NCBI RefSeq assembly: GCF_030436115.1
Contig: NZ_CP129407.1
Location: 801,035 to 860,266, forward strand
Source of the DNA: Borrelia sp. P9F1
GTDB taxonomy: Bacteria; Spirochaetota; Spirochaetia; Borreliales; Borreliaceae
Direction: 5' to 3'
DNA: 59,232 bases
Made by a program: the position numbers and the translations under genes
The notes under the pieces: generated by a model
What the model was told of the DNA's origin: nothing
Seen by the model: only the letters and a program-made list of their open reading frames with translations
Databases searched by the model: none
Part shown: piece after piece, positions 43,364 through 53,248 of the stretch
Layout of the letters: the number at the start of each line of letters is the position of its first letter
Numbering within the stretch: position 1 is the stretch's first letter

Positions 43364-44479
43364 ATGAATTTTTATTTGAATTTTGCTAGTGGAGAAATGG
43401 ATCCTAGGTTGAGTAGCATGATCTCTGTTAGCCATTTTGATTTTAGAAGTAGTTTAAATCTAATGCTTGTAGTTGGGCCTATGGGTAGTGGAAAGACCGA
43501 ATATGCGGCTAGAATTTATAAGGACTCTCTTATCATTAAGAATAAATCCCTAAAAATATTAAGTTCTATAACTAAAGGCAGCAGGAATAGAGCCAATGTA
43601 TTTTTTATTAGAAATGTTCTTGATAGGAAAAGATTTAAAGATTGTCCAGAAAATGTTATTCCTTATAGAGGTGGCGTGGTTGATGGAGTTAGTGGTGTTG
43701 GGTTTTCGGGTAATTCTTTTGATGTTGAAAAAATAGTAGAAGATAACTCTCGGTATGGTACTTTTATTGTTGATGAGGCTTGTTTTTATGAAGAACGCTT
43801 GGTTTTTGTTTTAAGCAGACTTGCTTTGGATTTGGACATTTTGTTTGTGTTGCCCACCTTGATTTATAATTTCAGAAAAGAGATTTTTAATAATACTGCT
43901 AAACTTTTAATAGAATATTCAGATAAGGTTTGTCGTATTGGTGCTTATTGTGAGCATGATGGCTGTATGGATGAGTCGTTTTTAACATATAGGTATTATT
44001 TTTACGAAGGACGAGAAATAGCAGCTCCTTACTTTGATCCCTTGTTGATTGTTGGGGGAGATGGGATTGTTGAGTCTGCTGTTTATCCAAATTATGCTGC
44101 AAGATGTGCTAAGCATCATTGTCTTGTGGGCAGAGAATATTTTTTCACTGTTCTTAAGCCTTTTGCCTTACTATATGTTCAGGGTGATAAGGAATTATTT
44201 GAGAGAGAAATATCGTGTTTAAATAGCGGTAAATGCAGTTCAACTTTTGAAAGTTCTCTTTCAATTGAGTCTAGAGGGAAATGTGAGGTTGAAGTCTTGA
44301 ATAACTTATTTAAATTGCCTTTTTTGGCCGAAAGAGCCTTAATTACACTTGCATTGGAATATAATATCCTCAGTAGGGATGATTTTAAAGAACTTGTTGA
44401 TAAATTTTCTCTTAACAGGGATTACATTCAAAAGGTATTCTTTTCAAAGGAGCATAAGGAAAGGTTTGGGATATCCTAG
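43364..44479 (+). CDS. tdk: Thymidine kinase with C-terminal extension
   Basis: 371 aa, far longer than the ~190-220 aa of usual type II thymidine kinases. P-loop VVGPMGSGKTEYAARIY (about residues 31-47), the catalytic-base motif IVDEACFY (usually DEAQF) and the zinc-ribbon/lasso region with C-rich GAYCEHDGC and YAARCAKHHC identify it. A helical ~120-residue extension follows. Salvages thymidine. AGGG is 7 nt before ATG 43364; GTG 43358 is possible. Confidence 0.8.
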   Translation: MNFYLNFASGEMDPRLSSMISVSHFDFRSSLNLMLVVGPMGSGKTEYAARIYKDSLIIKNKSLKILSSITKGSRNRANVFFIRNVLDRKRFKDCPENVIPYRGGVVDGVSGVGFSGNSFDVEKIVEDNSRYGTFIVDEACFYEERLVFVLSRLALDLDILFVLPTLIYNFRKEIFNNTAKLLIEYSDKVCRIGAYCEHDGCMDESFLTYRYYFYEGREIAAPYFDPLLIVGGDGIVESAVYPNYAARCAKHHCLVGREYFFTVLKPFALLYVQGDKELFEREISCLNSGKCSSTFESSLSIESRGKCEVEVLNNLFKLPFLAERALITLALEYNILSRDDFKELVDKFSLNRDYIQKVFFSKEHKERFGIS

Positions 44480-45093
44480 TAGTGATTTGTTCTTTCATTG
44501 AAAATTTTTTTTGTTTTTTCAATACGTGCCAGTTCTTTTTCAATTATATCGTAGTAGTTCAATTCGTTAGTTTCAATTCTGTGATATTCGTCTTCCCAGT
44601 TTGTTATTCCATCACTCTGTATTGTGATAGATTTGTATTTTTTCAGTTTCTTATGGAACGTTAAGGCCTCTTTGTAAAAGGAGGTAGCTATTTTATAAAA
44701 GTTTGTAGCTTTATTTAAGTTTTCAAGAATTCCATCTTTTTTCGGAGTTTTGTAAAAATGTGCATATCTCGTGTCAAATAGATCACCTAGGTACAGATAT
44801 TGCTTAACAAGAAGTAGGTTTACATGCATCCTAAAGAGAAGTTTATATTTATCCCATTCTTCTCTTGTTTCCACTTTTGCTAAAGAATACTGAGGATTTC
44901 CGAAAGGGAACTCTAATGCATTTTTTAGAAAAAATATATTCCTTTTAAAATTTTGAGGTCTTTTTTTCATTTGTGTGTTAAAGATGACGTACCATTGTTC
45001 AGCATAGAAAAATTTTGATGATGCATTAGCATCTACTGCCAAGAACATCGAAAGTACAAACAAGTACAGGGTAAAAAAATTTTTGCAATACAT
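44476..45093 (-). CDS. Exported hypothetical protein
   Basis: 205 aa with signal peptide (LYLFVLSMFLAVDANAS). The mature part is helical, rich in Lys, Tyr and Phe. No family is recognised. I start at the ATG at 45093, where the signal peptide begins; the frame extends to 45114. It overlaps the convergent thymidine kinase end by 4 nt and lies 25 nt after tmk. Confidence 0.65.
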   Translation of the reverse strand: MYCKNFFTLYLFVLSMFLAVDANASSKFFYAEQWYVIFNTQMKKRPQNFKRNIFFLKNALEFPFGNPQYSLAKVETREEWDKYKLLFRMHVNLLLVKQYLYLGDLFDTRYAHFYKTPKKDGILENLNKATNFYKIATSFYKEALTFHKKLKKYKSITIQSDGITNWEDEYHRIETNELNYYDIIEKELARIEKTKKIFNERTNHY

Positions 45094-45118
45094 TTTGCTT
45101 CCTTCTGCTCTCATTATA

Positions 45119-45727
45119 TTAAAATTTGATTAAATTAAATATTTTTCTCGCTCCTATTTCCAAGTCTTCTTCATCTGAATTTTTAATGTAGACTATGTTT
45201 AGTAATTGTTTGAAATCTTTGAGGATAGCCTCATATCTGTCATTGATATCTTGAAGTTTTTTTGCTTCAAATTCAAAGAGGTCAGGTTGTATTCTATTTT
45301 TTCCAATACGTTCATATGCAATTCTAGGATCTATCTTTATGAAGAAAATTACTTCGGGCAAAGGGAAGTCTTTGTTTAATTGTTGCCCCAAATTTCCTTG
45401 ATAAGCAATGGATGAGAATAAATATCTATCAGTTATTACTTTAGTTTTGGATTTGGTTAATATTTTAATTATTCCGTCTTTTGGATTGTAAAGATGTTCA
45501 TATCTATCTGCTGTATACAGGTGAGTTAGTGCTACTTCTTGCATCGGATTTTTAAAATTGGTTAATTGTTTCCTAATAAATTCTCCAATTACCCCCTCTG
45601 AGGGTTCTCTTGTGAAATAGTATTTTAGTTTGTTGCTACAAAGTTTTTGTAGTCTTTGAATCATGGTCGTCTTCCCACTTCCATCGATACCTTCTATACA
45701 ATAAAAGTTTTTCAAAACCCTACTCAA
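45119..45727 (-). CDS. tmk: Thymidylate kinase
   Basis: 202 aa. P-loop YCIEGIDGSGKTTMIQRLQK, DRY-type TDRYLFSSIAYQG, and the lid region. Phosphorylates dTMP to dTDP, so with the thymidine kinase next door it forms a thymidine salvage pair in the order tdk then tmk. Start TTG 45727, with GGAG upstream at longer spacing (10 nt). Divergent from tamB. Confidence 0.92.
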   Translation of the reverse strand: MSRVLKNFYCIEGIDGSGKTTMIQRLQKLCSNKLKYYFTREPSEGVIGEFIRKQLTNFKNPMQEVALTHLYTADRYEHLYNPKDGIIKILTKSKTKVITDRYLFSSIAYQGNLGQQLNKDFPLPEVIFFIKIDPRIAYERIGKNRIQPDLFEFEAKKLQDINDRYEAILKDFKQLLNIVYIKNSDEEDLEIGARKIFNLIKF

Positions 45728-45780
45728 AAATGTTTATCTCCCTAGATGTTTTTAAACAATTAGATACCAGTGAGTTATTA

Positions 45781-45786
45781 TATAAT
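45781..45786 (+). promoter_or_regulatory. Candidate -10 element of tamB
   Basis: Perfect TATAAT with only 14 nt to the tamB ATG at 45801 and no Shine-Dalgarno sequence between. A -35 is not convincing. Confidence 0.4.
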
Positions 45787-45800
45787 ATACACATAAATAT

Positions 45801-48800
45801 ATGAATTTATTTTTTGTGAGAAGTAGACTTCCTTTAACGTTTTTTTGTTCAGTTTTGGCTTTTATATCAATTCTTGTGGTTTTTGTCTTATTTATTCAAG
45901 TTCAGGTTTATTCTGTAAAATATTTAGTCATAAGTTATCTTGAATCGAAGTCGGGATTTAAAATAAAATACGATCGCATTGCGCCGTATTTTTTCTCGTC
46001 AATAAAGATAGATAATCTAGAATTGAGTTTAAATGACCAAGAAAAGGTATTGATGAGTACGGTTAAGATAAATTTGGACTTGTTTAAACTGCTATTGGGA
46101 GATAAGAATATTATTTTAAATATTTTTGTGGAGGGTAGTACTCTAAATTTTGATTTAAATGATTTAAATCTTTTACAGTCATTAAGTTCAAGCTCTGGCA
46201 ATTTTGAACTAAATGACGATAAATTTAATAACCATGCAATCATCGGTAAAATGTCTGATTATCTAGACAAGCTTCATATTAATTTGGAAGACATTAATAT
46301 CAATCTTAAGTTGGGTTCAGATAAATTTTTAAAATTTAAAGTCAAAAATTTTGGATTAAAAACCATTGATGATGATTTTTTATTTAGTTCCATTGTGGAT
46401 TTTAGTTCTTCTGCAGATTTTAAGGAAGATGCTAGCAATAAAAGCTCTCTGGATTCGACATTTTATTTTGAAGGCAAATTTAAAAAGGACCTTGAAGATG
46501 GGTATGTTAATATCAGTTTTTTGGAACTTAATACAGGTTATTTTTCTCTACTTGATCAGGGTTTTCAAATAAATTATTCAAAGGGAAATCTTGAAGTTTT
46601 TAATCTCAGAAGAGAAAATTTGGATTTTAATTTAAGCTACGATGTTAATAAAAATTTTTTGAGATTGGATGCTTTGTTTTTCGATATCAATCTTCTAAAT
46701 TGGATAAGACTTGATGAAGATTTTAATGATTATAAAGATTATGTCAACATAGCCCTGAATGGGCAATTGGCACTTTCTTATGATTTTCGAGATGAGGATT
46801 TAAGATATTCGTTTTTGTTAAATTCATCCTCAAAAGACACCACAATAAACGAAGAGATCCAAGGAATAAGGATACAACTTAAAGGTAATAATAAAATTGC
46901 GAAAATACAGAATGCTTTTTTAAAGCTTAGGAGAGGGTTTGTTAATTATAAGGGATACTATTCCTTAGAGGATTTAGTGCCAATAGGAAGGCTTGATTTT
47001 AGATCTGCAAGAATACTAAATTTTAGAGATATTAATGGATATTTAGATTTTAGTAAAGAGAAGAGCAATTTTTTGGTAAAATCTGATAATTTTAAAATCG
47101 GGGGACTTGAAGTTCAAAACTTAATTTTTAAAACTAGTTTCTCTCAAGATAAAACTTATGTTAATTATTTACTAAATTTTAAAAATAACAATTCTATGGT
47201 TTTGCTAAAAGGAGATTTTGATAAGGAAAATTTTAGGTTTAATTTGGGTGTTAAAGAATTTCCTCTACTTTTTCTAAAGGACATTATACCAGAGTCTGTG
47301 ATTACTAAGTTTATTCCCGAGCATTTATTATCGGGTAAGTACTTTAACTTAACATCGGATTTTGATTTAAATACTCTGAGTTATGAAAAGTCTAGACTGA
47401 ATGGTCTTAATTTTTCTATATCTTCAAAATTGGATAATTTCAGTTTGATGTTTGATGCTAGCGGAGAGAAGGGCATTTATAAGGTGAAGAATTTCACCTA
47501 CAAGGGTGGCGATAATAATATAAATTCTGTTTTTTTAATACATTTGCTTGATGACAGACTAAAGATCACGACAGATTTTAGTTACTTGCACAAAAATTAT
47601 CCTTTGTATATTGAATTTAATTTTAAAGATAAGGATGTTAGCCTTGAATTGTCGCCTAAGGCGAAGGCCAATTTAAATTATGCTAATTCTATGATGACTT
47701 ACTCTTTAAATATTGATGATTTCCGTTTTCATGATAAAGATTTTGATGTTTTGTTAAATGTTAATTCTTATGGAAATTATGAGAAAATTAACGATGATTT
47801 AAGTCTTGTAATCAATAAGTTTAGATTGGATAAGATTTCTAATAATCCGGCTTATAATCTTAATTTTAGCTTTAAGGGTTTATATAAGAATAAAGAGGTT
47901 AATCTCTCAAACATTAAATTTGTAAATAAGTACTCAAATTTACAAGGACAGGGGCATTTTGATTTAAGTGATAAACTTGGCGGGGAGATAAACCTATTTT
48001 CAAATGTAAGCACAGAGCGTTATTTTTTAGGAATTAATTCTAATGAAGATGGCAATTATGTTTTGGGAAGATTTCAGGGGTTGGATTTTGATAATTTTCA
48101 GTTTCTATCTTTCTTGAATGGAAAAGCTAACGGTAATTTTATTTTTAATTTTAAAGAAAATGATTTGTTTAATTATTCTCTTAACGCATACCTTGAAACA
48201 GATGGAATGTCTTTAATGGGAATTCCTACGTATTTTTCTTTTAAGTTGGGATTAATTGATAATAATCTTAATATCTACAACATAAAGGCAACACAGAACA
48301 AAAGAGAAATTCTTACAGGTAGTTTTAGATATGATATTAAAAATTCTATTGGAGTTTCTAATTTAAATATTGATAGTGATCTTTTCTCATCAAGAGTTGA
48401 TGCAACTTTTCAAAGGTTTGAAAATAAGGAAGAGGAAGAGATTGGTATTTTAAGGAGAGAAACCGAGGGAGAAATTTCTTTCAGAGGCTTAAGATATAAG
48501 GACAATAATCTTTCTAATCTTACGATCGAATTTAGAGACAATTCTGAAAAATTTAGTGCGTTATCAGTTGAATATGATCTTATTGATGTTTTGTATGAAT
48601 ATGTTGATGGTAATTTTAACATTAGGATTGGTGATTATTTGCCTCTCAGTTTTGATGCATCCGGTAAAGTTTTGAATAATAAAATTAACGGGATTATTCA
48701 GGATATTAAATTTAATTCAGGGTTAATTACAAAAGATTTTCTAAACTCAGAAGCTCTTCTTAATATTGAGGAACATTTTGTTCTACATGATATTAATTTA

Positions 48801-50192
48801 GGGGGTGAATTGAGTATTGAGGGAGATTTGTATAACCCAAATCTTAATGGAGAGCTTAATGTATTGAGTGGGTCAATTAGTACTGAATATCTGAAATCTT
48901 CTAGACAGCACGGGAAGAGTAGAATTTTGGAATTAGTTAATGTACCAATCCTGGTTCAGGATAATAAGCTTATTTTAGATAATAGCTTTAACTTAGGCTA
49001 TTATTCAGATTTTAATGTTTTTGCTAGTCTTAATCTTAATTTTTTAAGTGATACTATTGTCGATTATTATAAGGTAGATATTGATATTCCTGGTGATTCT
49101 GGAGTTCCTATTAAATTTGATAAAGTAGCTATAAATTTTATTGGCTATGCATCGGGTAATTTTTTTATTGAAGGCAATGCCGAAGAGATTATGCTTAGTG
49201 GAGATTTAAGTATTTCAAACTCTTGGGTTTACTTGCTTGAGAATTCGATTTTTGATTTTTTAATGAATCCTTTTAAGAGAAAGAAAGGCTCTAAAACTGA
49301 GGATATTGGTTCTGAAGATTTTGCTATTATCACAGATCTTAAGGTAAATTTTGACAGCAATGTTGCTTTTCATTGGCCAGATAACAAGATTTCGTTTTTA
49401 AATGTCACTGTTGCTAAAGGCAATGAATTGATAATTAAGTCTGACACTAGAACAGATGATTTCATGCTTAAGGGAGATTTAAACATAGCAAATGGTTCTG
49501 TTAATTACAATAACAAGAAATTTGTATTCAAGGGTGGTTCATATATCTCCTTCAATGAAAATAAGGCCAAATTTGATCCATGGGTAAAAATTGAAGCGAC
49601 AAACACAATTAAGGATGGCAGTGAAAAATTGCTTGTGACTATGGGTATGGATGGTCCTTTAAGTTTGTGGGATTTCAGATTTATATCCTATCCTGTTCGA
49701 ACTGAACAAGAGATAAAATATCTTTTGTCAAGTTCAATAATTGGGAGTGAACATGGATTGAAGTCTGCAGGTACCAACACGGCCGAGCTTGCAATCGGGT
49801 TTGCTAATGATATTCTTGTGGATTTGGTAGTACAGCCTATTGAAGATTATGCACGTTCTGTATTAAAATTAGACCTGTTGAGTATAAAGACGGATATATT
49901 GAGGAATGTTATTGGTATATCAGGGAACCCAACTTTTGCGAGCTTTCTTGATAATACAAGTGTTGAGGTGGGTAAGTATTTTACTAGTGGTGTTTTTGGT
50001 AAGGCTGGTTTTGGGTTTTTAAAAGAGCAGACTACTCCGTTTTCTCAGAATTTGAACTTTATCGTCAATTTTGGTATTGAGCTTGATTCGCCGTTTTTCT
50101 TTGTTGATTATGTTTTTGATTACGATCTCACCAAGAATGGTCTGCGCGGTATGGGAAATAACATATCTATTTCTTGGAAGTTTAAGTATTGA
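45801..50192 (+). CDS. tamB: TamB, AsmA-like outer-membrane assembly protein
   Basis: 1463 aa. An N-terminal membrane helix (about 14-34) is followed by a very long repetitive beta-strand body and the C-terminal DUF490/TamB domain (near 1150-1463). TamB proteins span the periplasm and support outer-membrane protein or lipid transport; in B. burgdorferi TamB interacts with BamA, and here bamA follows directly. The ATG at 45801 has no Shine-Dalgarno sequence. It lacks TamA, consistent with Borrelia. Confidence 0.93.
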   Translation: MNLFFVRSRLPLTFFCSVLAFISILVVFVLFIQVQVYSVKYLVISYLESKSGFKIKYDRIAPYFFSSIKIDNLELSLNDQEKVLMSTVKINLDLFKLLLGDKNIILNIFVEGSTLNFDLNDLNLLQSLSSSSGNFELNDDKFNNHAIIGKMSDYLDKLHINLEDININLKLGSDKFLKFKVKNFGLKTIDDDFLFSSIVDFSSSADFKEDASNKSSLDSTFYFEGKFKKDLEDGYVNISFLELNTGYFSLLDQGFQINYSKGNLEVFNLRRENLDFNLSYDVNKNFLRLDALFFDINLLNWIRLDEDFNDYKDYVNIALNGQLALSYDFRDEDLRYSFLLNSSSKDTTINEEIQGIRIQLKGNNKIAKIQNAFLKLRRGFVNYKGYYSLEDLVPIGRLDFRSARILNFRDINGYLDFSKEKSNFLVKSDNFKIGGLEVQNLIFKTSFSQDKTYVNYLLNFKNNNSMVLLKGDFDKENFRFNLGVKEFPLLFLKDIIPESVITKFIPEHLLSGKYFNLTSDFDLNTLSYEKSRLNGLNFSISSKLDNFSLMFDASGEKGIYKVKNFTYKGGDNNINSVFLIHLLDDRLKITTDFSYLHKNYPLYIEFNFKDKDVSLELSPKAKANLNYANSMMTYSLNIDDFRFHDKDFDVLLNVNSYGNYEKINDDLSLVINKFRLDKISNNPAYNLNFSFKGLYKNKEVNLSNIKFVNKYSNLQGQGHFDLSDKLGGEINLFSNVSTERYFLGINSNEDGNYVLGRFQGLDFDNFQFLSFLNGKANGNFIFNFKENDLFNYSLNAYLETDGMSLMGIPTYFSFKLGLIDNNLNIYNIKATQNKREILTGSFRYDIKNSIGVSNLNIDSDLFSSRVDATFQRFENKEEEEIGILRRETEGEISFRGLRYKDNNLSNLTIEFRDNSEKFSALSVEYDLIDVLYEYVDGNFNIRIGDYLPLSFDASGKVLNNKINGIIQDIKFNSGLITKDFLNSEALLNIEEHFVLHDINLGGELSIEGDLYNPNLNGELNVLSGSISTEYLKSSRQHGKSRILELVNVPILVQDNKLILDNSFNLGYYSDFNVFASLNLNFLSDTIVDYYKVDIDIPGDSGVPIKFDKVAINFIGYASGNFFIEGNAEEIMLSGDLSISNSWVYLLENSIFDFLMNPFKRKKGSKTEDIGSEDFAIITDLKVNFDSNVAFHWPDNKISFLNVTVAKGNELIIKSDTRTDDFMLKGDLNIANGSVNYNNKKFVFKGGSYISFNENKAKFDPWVKIEATNTIKDGSEKLLVTMGMDGPLSLWDFRFISYPVRTEQEIKYLLSSSIIGSEHGLKSAGTNTAELAIGFANDILVDLVVQPIEDYARSVLKLDLLSIKTDILRNVIGISGNPTFASFLDNTSVEVGKYFTSGVFGKAGFGFLKEQTTPFSQNLNFIVNFGIELDSPFFFVDYVFDYDLTKNGLRGMGNNISISWKFKY

Positions 50193-50210
50193 GTGCTTAA
50201 GGGGTTTTGG

Positions 50211-52670
50211 ATGAGGGTTTTTAAGGTTTTAATTTTTATGTTTTTTTTTGTTTTTCCAATTAATTTGGGTTATTCTCAGGTTAATTATGAGGGAAAGATG
50301 ATAAAAAGTATTGATTTTGATGGACTTAAAAATATAAACAAAAGGAACCTTTCCTCTATTGTAAATTCTTATTTGGGACAAATTTATTCTAATGAGGTTT
50401 TTGATAAATTACAAGTTGATCTATATGCTCTTGATTATTTTGATGGTCTTATTAGACCTGAATTTAGAGTAGAGGGCGATAAACTTCTTATTACATTTTT
50501 TGTAAAGGAAAAATCTTTAGTAAAGACTATTTCTTTTGTTGATAATAGTAAAGTTTTTTGGAACAGTGAGCTGCGTGATAAGGCAAAGATTAAGATAAAT
50601 GAGTCTTTAAATCTTTCAAATGTTAAGAGAGGTGTTGTTCAGCTTGAAGATATGTATAGAGAAGCTGGGTATCTTGATGTTTCTGTTAAATATGAGACTA
50701 AAGAAGTTAACAATTTGGTAGATATTGTGTTTGAAATAAAAGCAGGGCCTAAATATGTTGTTAAAGAAGTTGATTTTGAGGGAAATTTAAACTTTAAGGG
50801 TAGTACTCTCAGGAAATATTTAGCATCAAGAACAGCGTCTTTATTTTCTGATGGAAAGTATTTAAAGTCAAATGTTGATAAGGACAAGATTCAACTTGAG
50901 TCTTTTTATAAGAATAATGGATATATTAACGTTAAGGTTGTAAATAGTACTGTGGATGTACGAGATCCTAGTGAACCCGGTAAGTCGGAAAAAGAGGTTT
51001 TTTTGAAATACTTCATCTCAGAGGGCGAAGTTTTTAAATTTGGTAAGCTTGAGATTTCTGGCAATTTGGTTTTCAGCTTAGAAGAGTTACAGGCTTTAGT
51101 TACTCTTAAGGAAGGGGATATTTTCAATGATGCGAAATTTGAGCAGGATTTTTCAAAAATTAGAGAGAAATATTATTCGGATGGATACATATTTACAGAA
51201 ATTGTGCCTTCTAGGCAAATGAGAGGGGAATTCGTAGATTATTTAATTAAGATAGTAGAAAAAGATAAGGCTCACATTGAGTCTATTACTATTTCGGGTA
51301 ATAAGAAGACAGCCTCCCATGTAATACTTAGAGAGATACCGTTAATGGAAGGCGATGTTTTTAGTTTGGAAAAATTCAGGATGGGGATGCTTAACTTGCA
51401 GAGACTTGGTTATTTTGGCAATGTTGTTCCTGATATTGCACAGAGCAATATTGATGGTTTGATGAAGATAAATTTTTCAGTTGAGGAGAGAGAAACAGCA
51501 AGCTTTAGATTTGGTATGAATTTTGGTGGATTTAGTAATTCTTGGTTTCCATTTTCGTTGTTTGGACAATGGGAGCAATCTAATTTTTTAGGCGAAGGAT
51601 ATTCTTTGTCTACAAAACTTAATCTTGCTTTCTCGGAACAGAGTTTGAGACTGTCATTTGAAGATTATTGGTTTATGCAGACTAGATGGACTTTTGGAGG
51701 ATTTCTTGATTTTTCACATTCTATAAATACGGCCTATCAAGATATCAATGGGCCCATTTTTACAGGCAAAAAGGAAGTGCCGGATCCTTTTGAAAGTTGG
51801 GAAGAGTATCATAATGCGAAGAATTTTTCAGACTTTAATACTATGAATTATTCTTTGATTAAATTGAGTTTAGCTTTTGTCACTGGATATACTTTTTCTA
51901 ATTACCTTGGCAAGCAAACATTTACTGGAACTGTGCAATCCGCTTTAAAATATGTTCATTATGACAATAGTGTTAATAGGCCTTCAAGCTATTATTTAAG
52001 AGATAATTATCATACTATTAGGTTTGAAAATTCTCTTGGTCTTGGTGTAGCGTGGGATACAAGAAATTCTCAATCTTTATCTAATGATGGATTTTTACTT
52101 AAACAGCATTTTGATTTTTTTGGTGGGTTTTTATTTGGCCAGAGCCATTTTACAAAATCTACTACCACATTTGAAAGGTATATTTCTCTTCTAGGGTATC
52201 AAGATGTTTTTACTCCTTTTTTTGACTTAATATTGACTTTAAGAAGTGTTTATACAAATATTTTACCGCCTCTTGGAAACAGTTTTGAAGTGGAGATACA
52301 GCCACATCATTTTATAACTATTAGTGAAAATTTTATGATAGCTAGGGGATGGGGAACTTTAAAAAATATTTATAGTTCATTTATTAATACTATTCAGTTG
52401 TCAATGCCTTTGATTAAAAATATCTTGGTTTGGGATGCTTTGTTCCTAGATATGGCTGCTTATTCTTTGGAAGAGAAAGAAAATGCCTTATTTGTTCCAT
52501 TTGGTAGTTTTATGTTTAGTTGGGGATTTGGAGTTAGGAGTTTGTTACCGCAGTTGCCTTTATCTTTAGTTGTTGCCTATCCGTTTTATTTTGATAACAC
52601 AGGAGTTAATAGGCACTACAATTACTATGCAGGCTTTAAATTTTTCTTAGCAATTGATATGAGGTATTAA
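50211..52670 (+). CDS. bamA: BamA, outer-membrane beta-barrel assembly protein
   Basis: 819 aa. Signal peptide (VLIFMFFFVFPINLGYS), five POTRA domains (about 25-430) and a C-terminal ~400-residue barrel ending in an aromatic residue (IDMRY). The barrel shows alternating aromatic strands. Start ATG 50211 has AAGGGG 6 nt upstream. TamB and BamA share an operon, with skp next. Confidence 0.96.
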   Translation: MRVFKVLIFMFFFVFPINLGYSQVNYEGKMIKSIDFDGLKNINKRNLSSIVNSYLGQIYSNEVFDKLQVDLYALDYFDGLIRPEFRVEGDKLLITFFVKEKSLVKTISFVDNSKVFWNSELRDKAKIKINESLNLSNVKRGVVQLEDMYREAGYLDVSVKYETKEVNNLVDIVFEIKAGPKYVVKEVDFEGNLNFKGSTLRKYLASRTASLFSDGKYLKSNVDKDKIQLESFYKNNGYINVKVVNSTVDVRDPSEPGKSEKEVFLKYFISEGEVFKFGKLEISGNLVFSLEELQALVTLKEGDIFNDAKFEQDFSKIREKYYSDGYIFTEIVPSRQMRGEFVDYLIKIVEKDKAHIESITISGNKKTASHVILREIPLMEGDVFSLEKFRMGMLNLQRLGYFGNVVPDIAQSNIDGLMKINFSVEERETASFRFGMNFGGFSNSWFPFSLFGQWEQSNFLGEGYSLSTKLNLAFSEQSLRLSFEDYWFMQTRWTFGGFLDFSHSINTAYQDINGPIFTGKKEVPDPFESWEEYHNAKNFSDFNTMNYSLIKLSLAFVTGYTFSNYLGKQTFTGTVQSALKYVHYDNSVNRPSSYYLRDNYHTIRFENSLGLGVAWDTRNSQSLSNDGFLLKQHFDFFGGFLFGQSHFTKSTTTFERYISLLGYQDVFTPFFDLILTLRSVYTNILPPLGNSFEVEIQPHHFITISENFMIARGWGTLKNIYSSFINTIQLSMPLIKNILVWDALFLDMAAYSLEEKENALFVPFGSFMFSWGFGVRSLLPQLPLSLVVAYPFYFDNTGVNRHYNYYAGFKFFLAIDMRY

Positions 52671-52701
52671 TATAATTGCTTTTGTCTTTACAGGAGAGAA
52701 T

Positions 52702-53220
52702 ATGTCTTTGATGGTTCTTTTGTTGGTGTATTTATTTCAGTTCAATGGTTTTGCAATAGATGTTACAAAGGTGGGAATTGTGGATTTTGAAAAGATTGTA
52801 ATTGAGTTTTTAAATCCACAGTTAAAATCTAATCTTGAACAGTTAAAAAAACATTACCAAGAAAAAATGGATGTTTTAAATGCCGAGATTAAAGAATTAA
52901 GAAGAATGTATGATGAGGCCGTTAGTGCTCATGATTTAGATGGTGCAAGGAGTTATGGTAATCAATATAATTTGAAAATAGATGAACTTAAAAAGCTTAC
53001 AACTTTAGCAAAGAGCAACCTTGACCAGCAAAAACAGATTAATATAAACAGCATAAATAGCGATGGGATATTGTGGAGTAAAATACTCAATGGTATTCAG
53101 TATGTTGCAGAGACTAATGGTGTTTCTTTGGTTATGAAAAAGGACAATCCTTACATCCTTTATTATAATAGCATTGTCGATATGACAGAAGATGTAATTA
53201 AACATTTAAATAAACAATAA
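52702..53220 (+). CDS. skp: Skp/OmpH periplasmic chaperone
   Basis: 172 aa, signal peptide (VLLLVYLFQFNGFAI), then a coiled-coil arm (LKKHYQEKMDVLNAEIKELR) and short beta core, the jellyfish-like Skp layout. Carries unfolded outer-membrane proteins to BamA. AGGAGAG precedes the ATG. Confidence 0.85.
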   Translation: MSLMVLLLVYLFQFNGFAIDVTKVGIVDFEKIVIEFLNPQLKSNLEQLKKHYQEKMDVLNAEIKELRRMYDEAVSAHDLDGARSYGNQYNLKIDELKKLTTLAKSNLDQQKQININSINSDGILWSKILNGIQYVAETNGVSLVMKKDNPYILYYNSIVDMTEDVIKHLNKQ

Positions 53221-53223
53221 ACA

Positions 53224-53241
53224 GTAAAACGTGTCTTTTAC
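53224..53241. terminator. Weak hairpin after skp
   Basis: GTAAAA / TTTTAC with a 6-nt loop just after the skp stop, in the gap to the convergent STAS gene. The stem is AT-only at the base, so this is tentative. Confidence 0.3.
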
Positions 53242-53248
53242 TAAGGTC

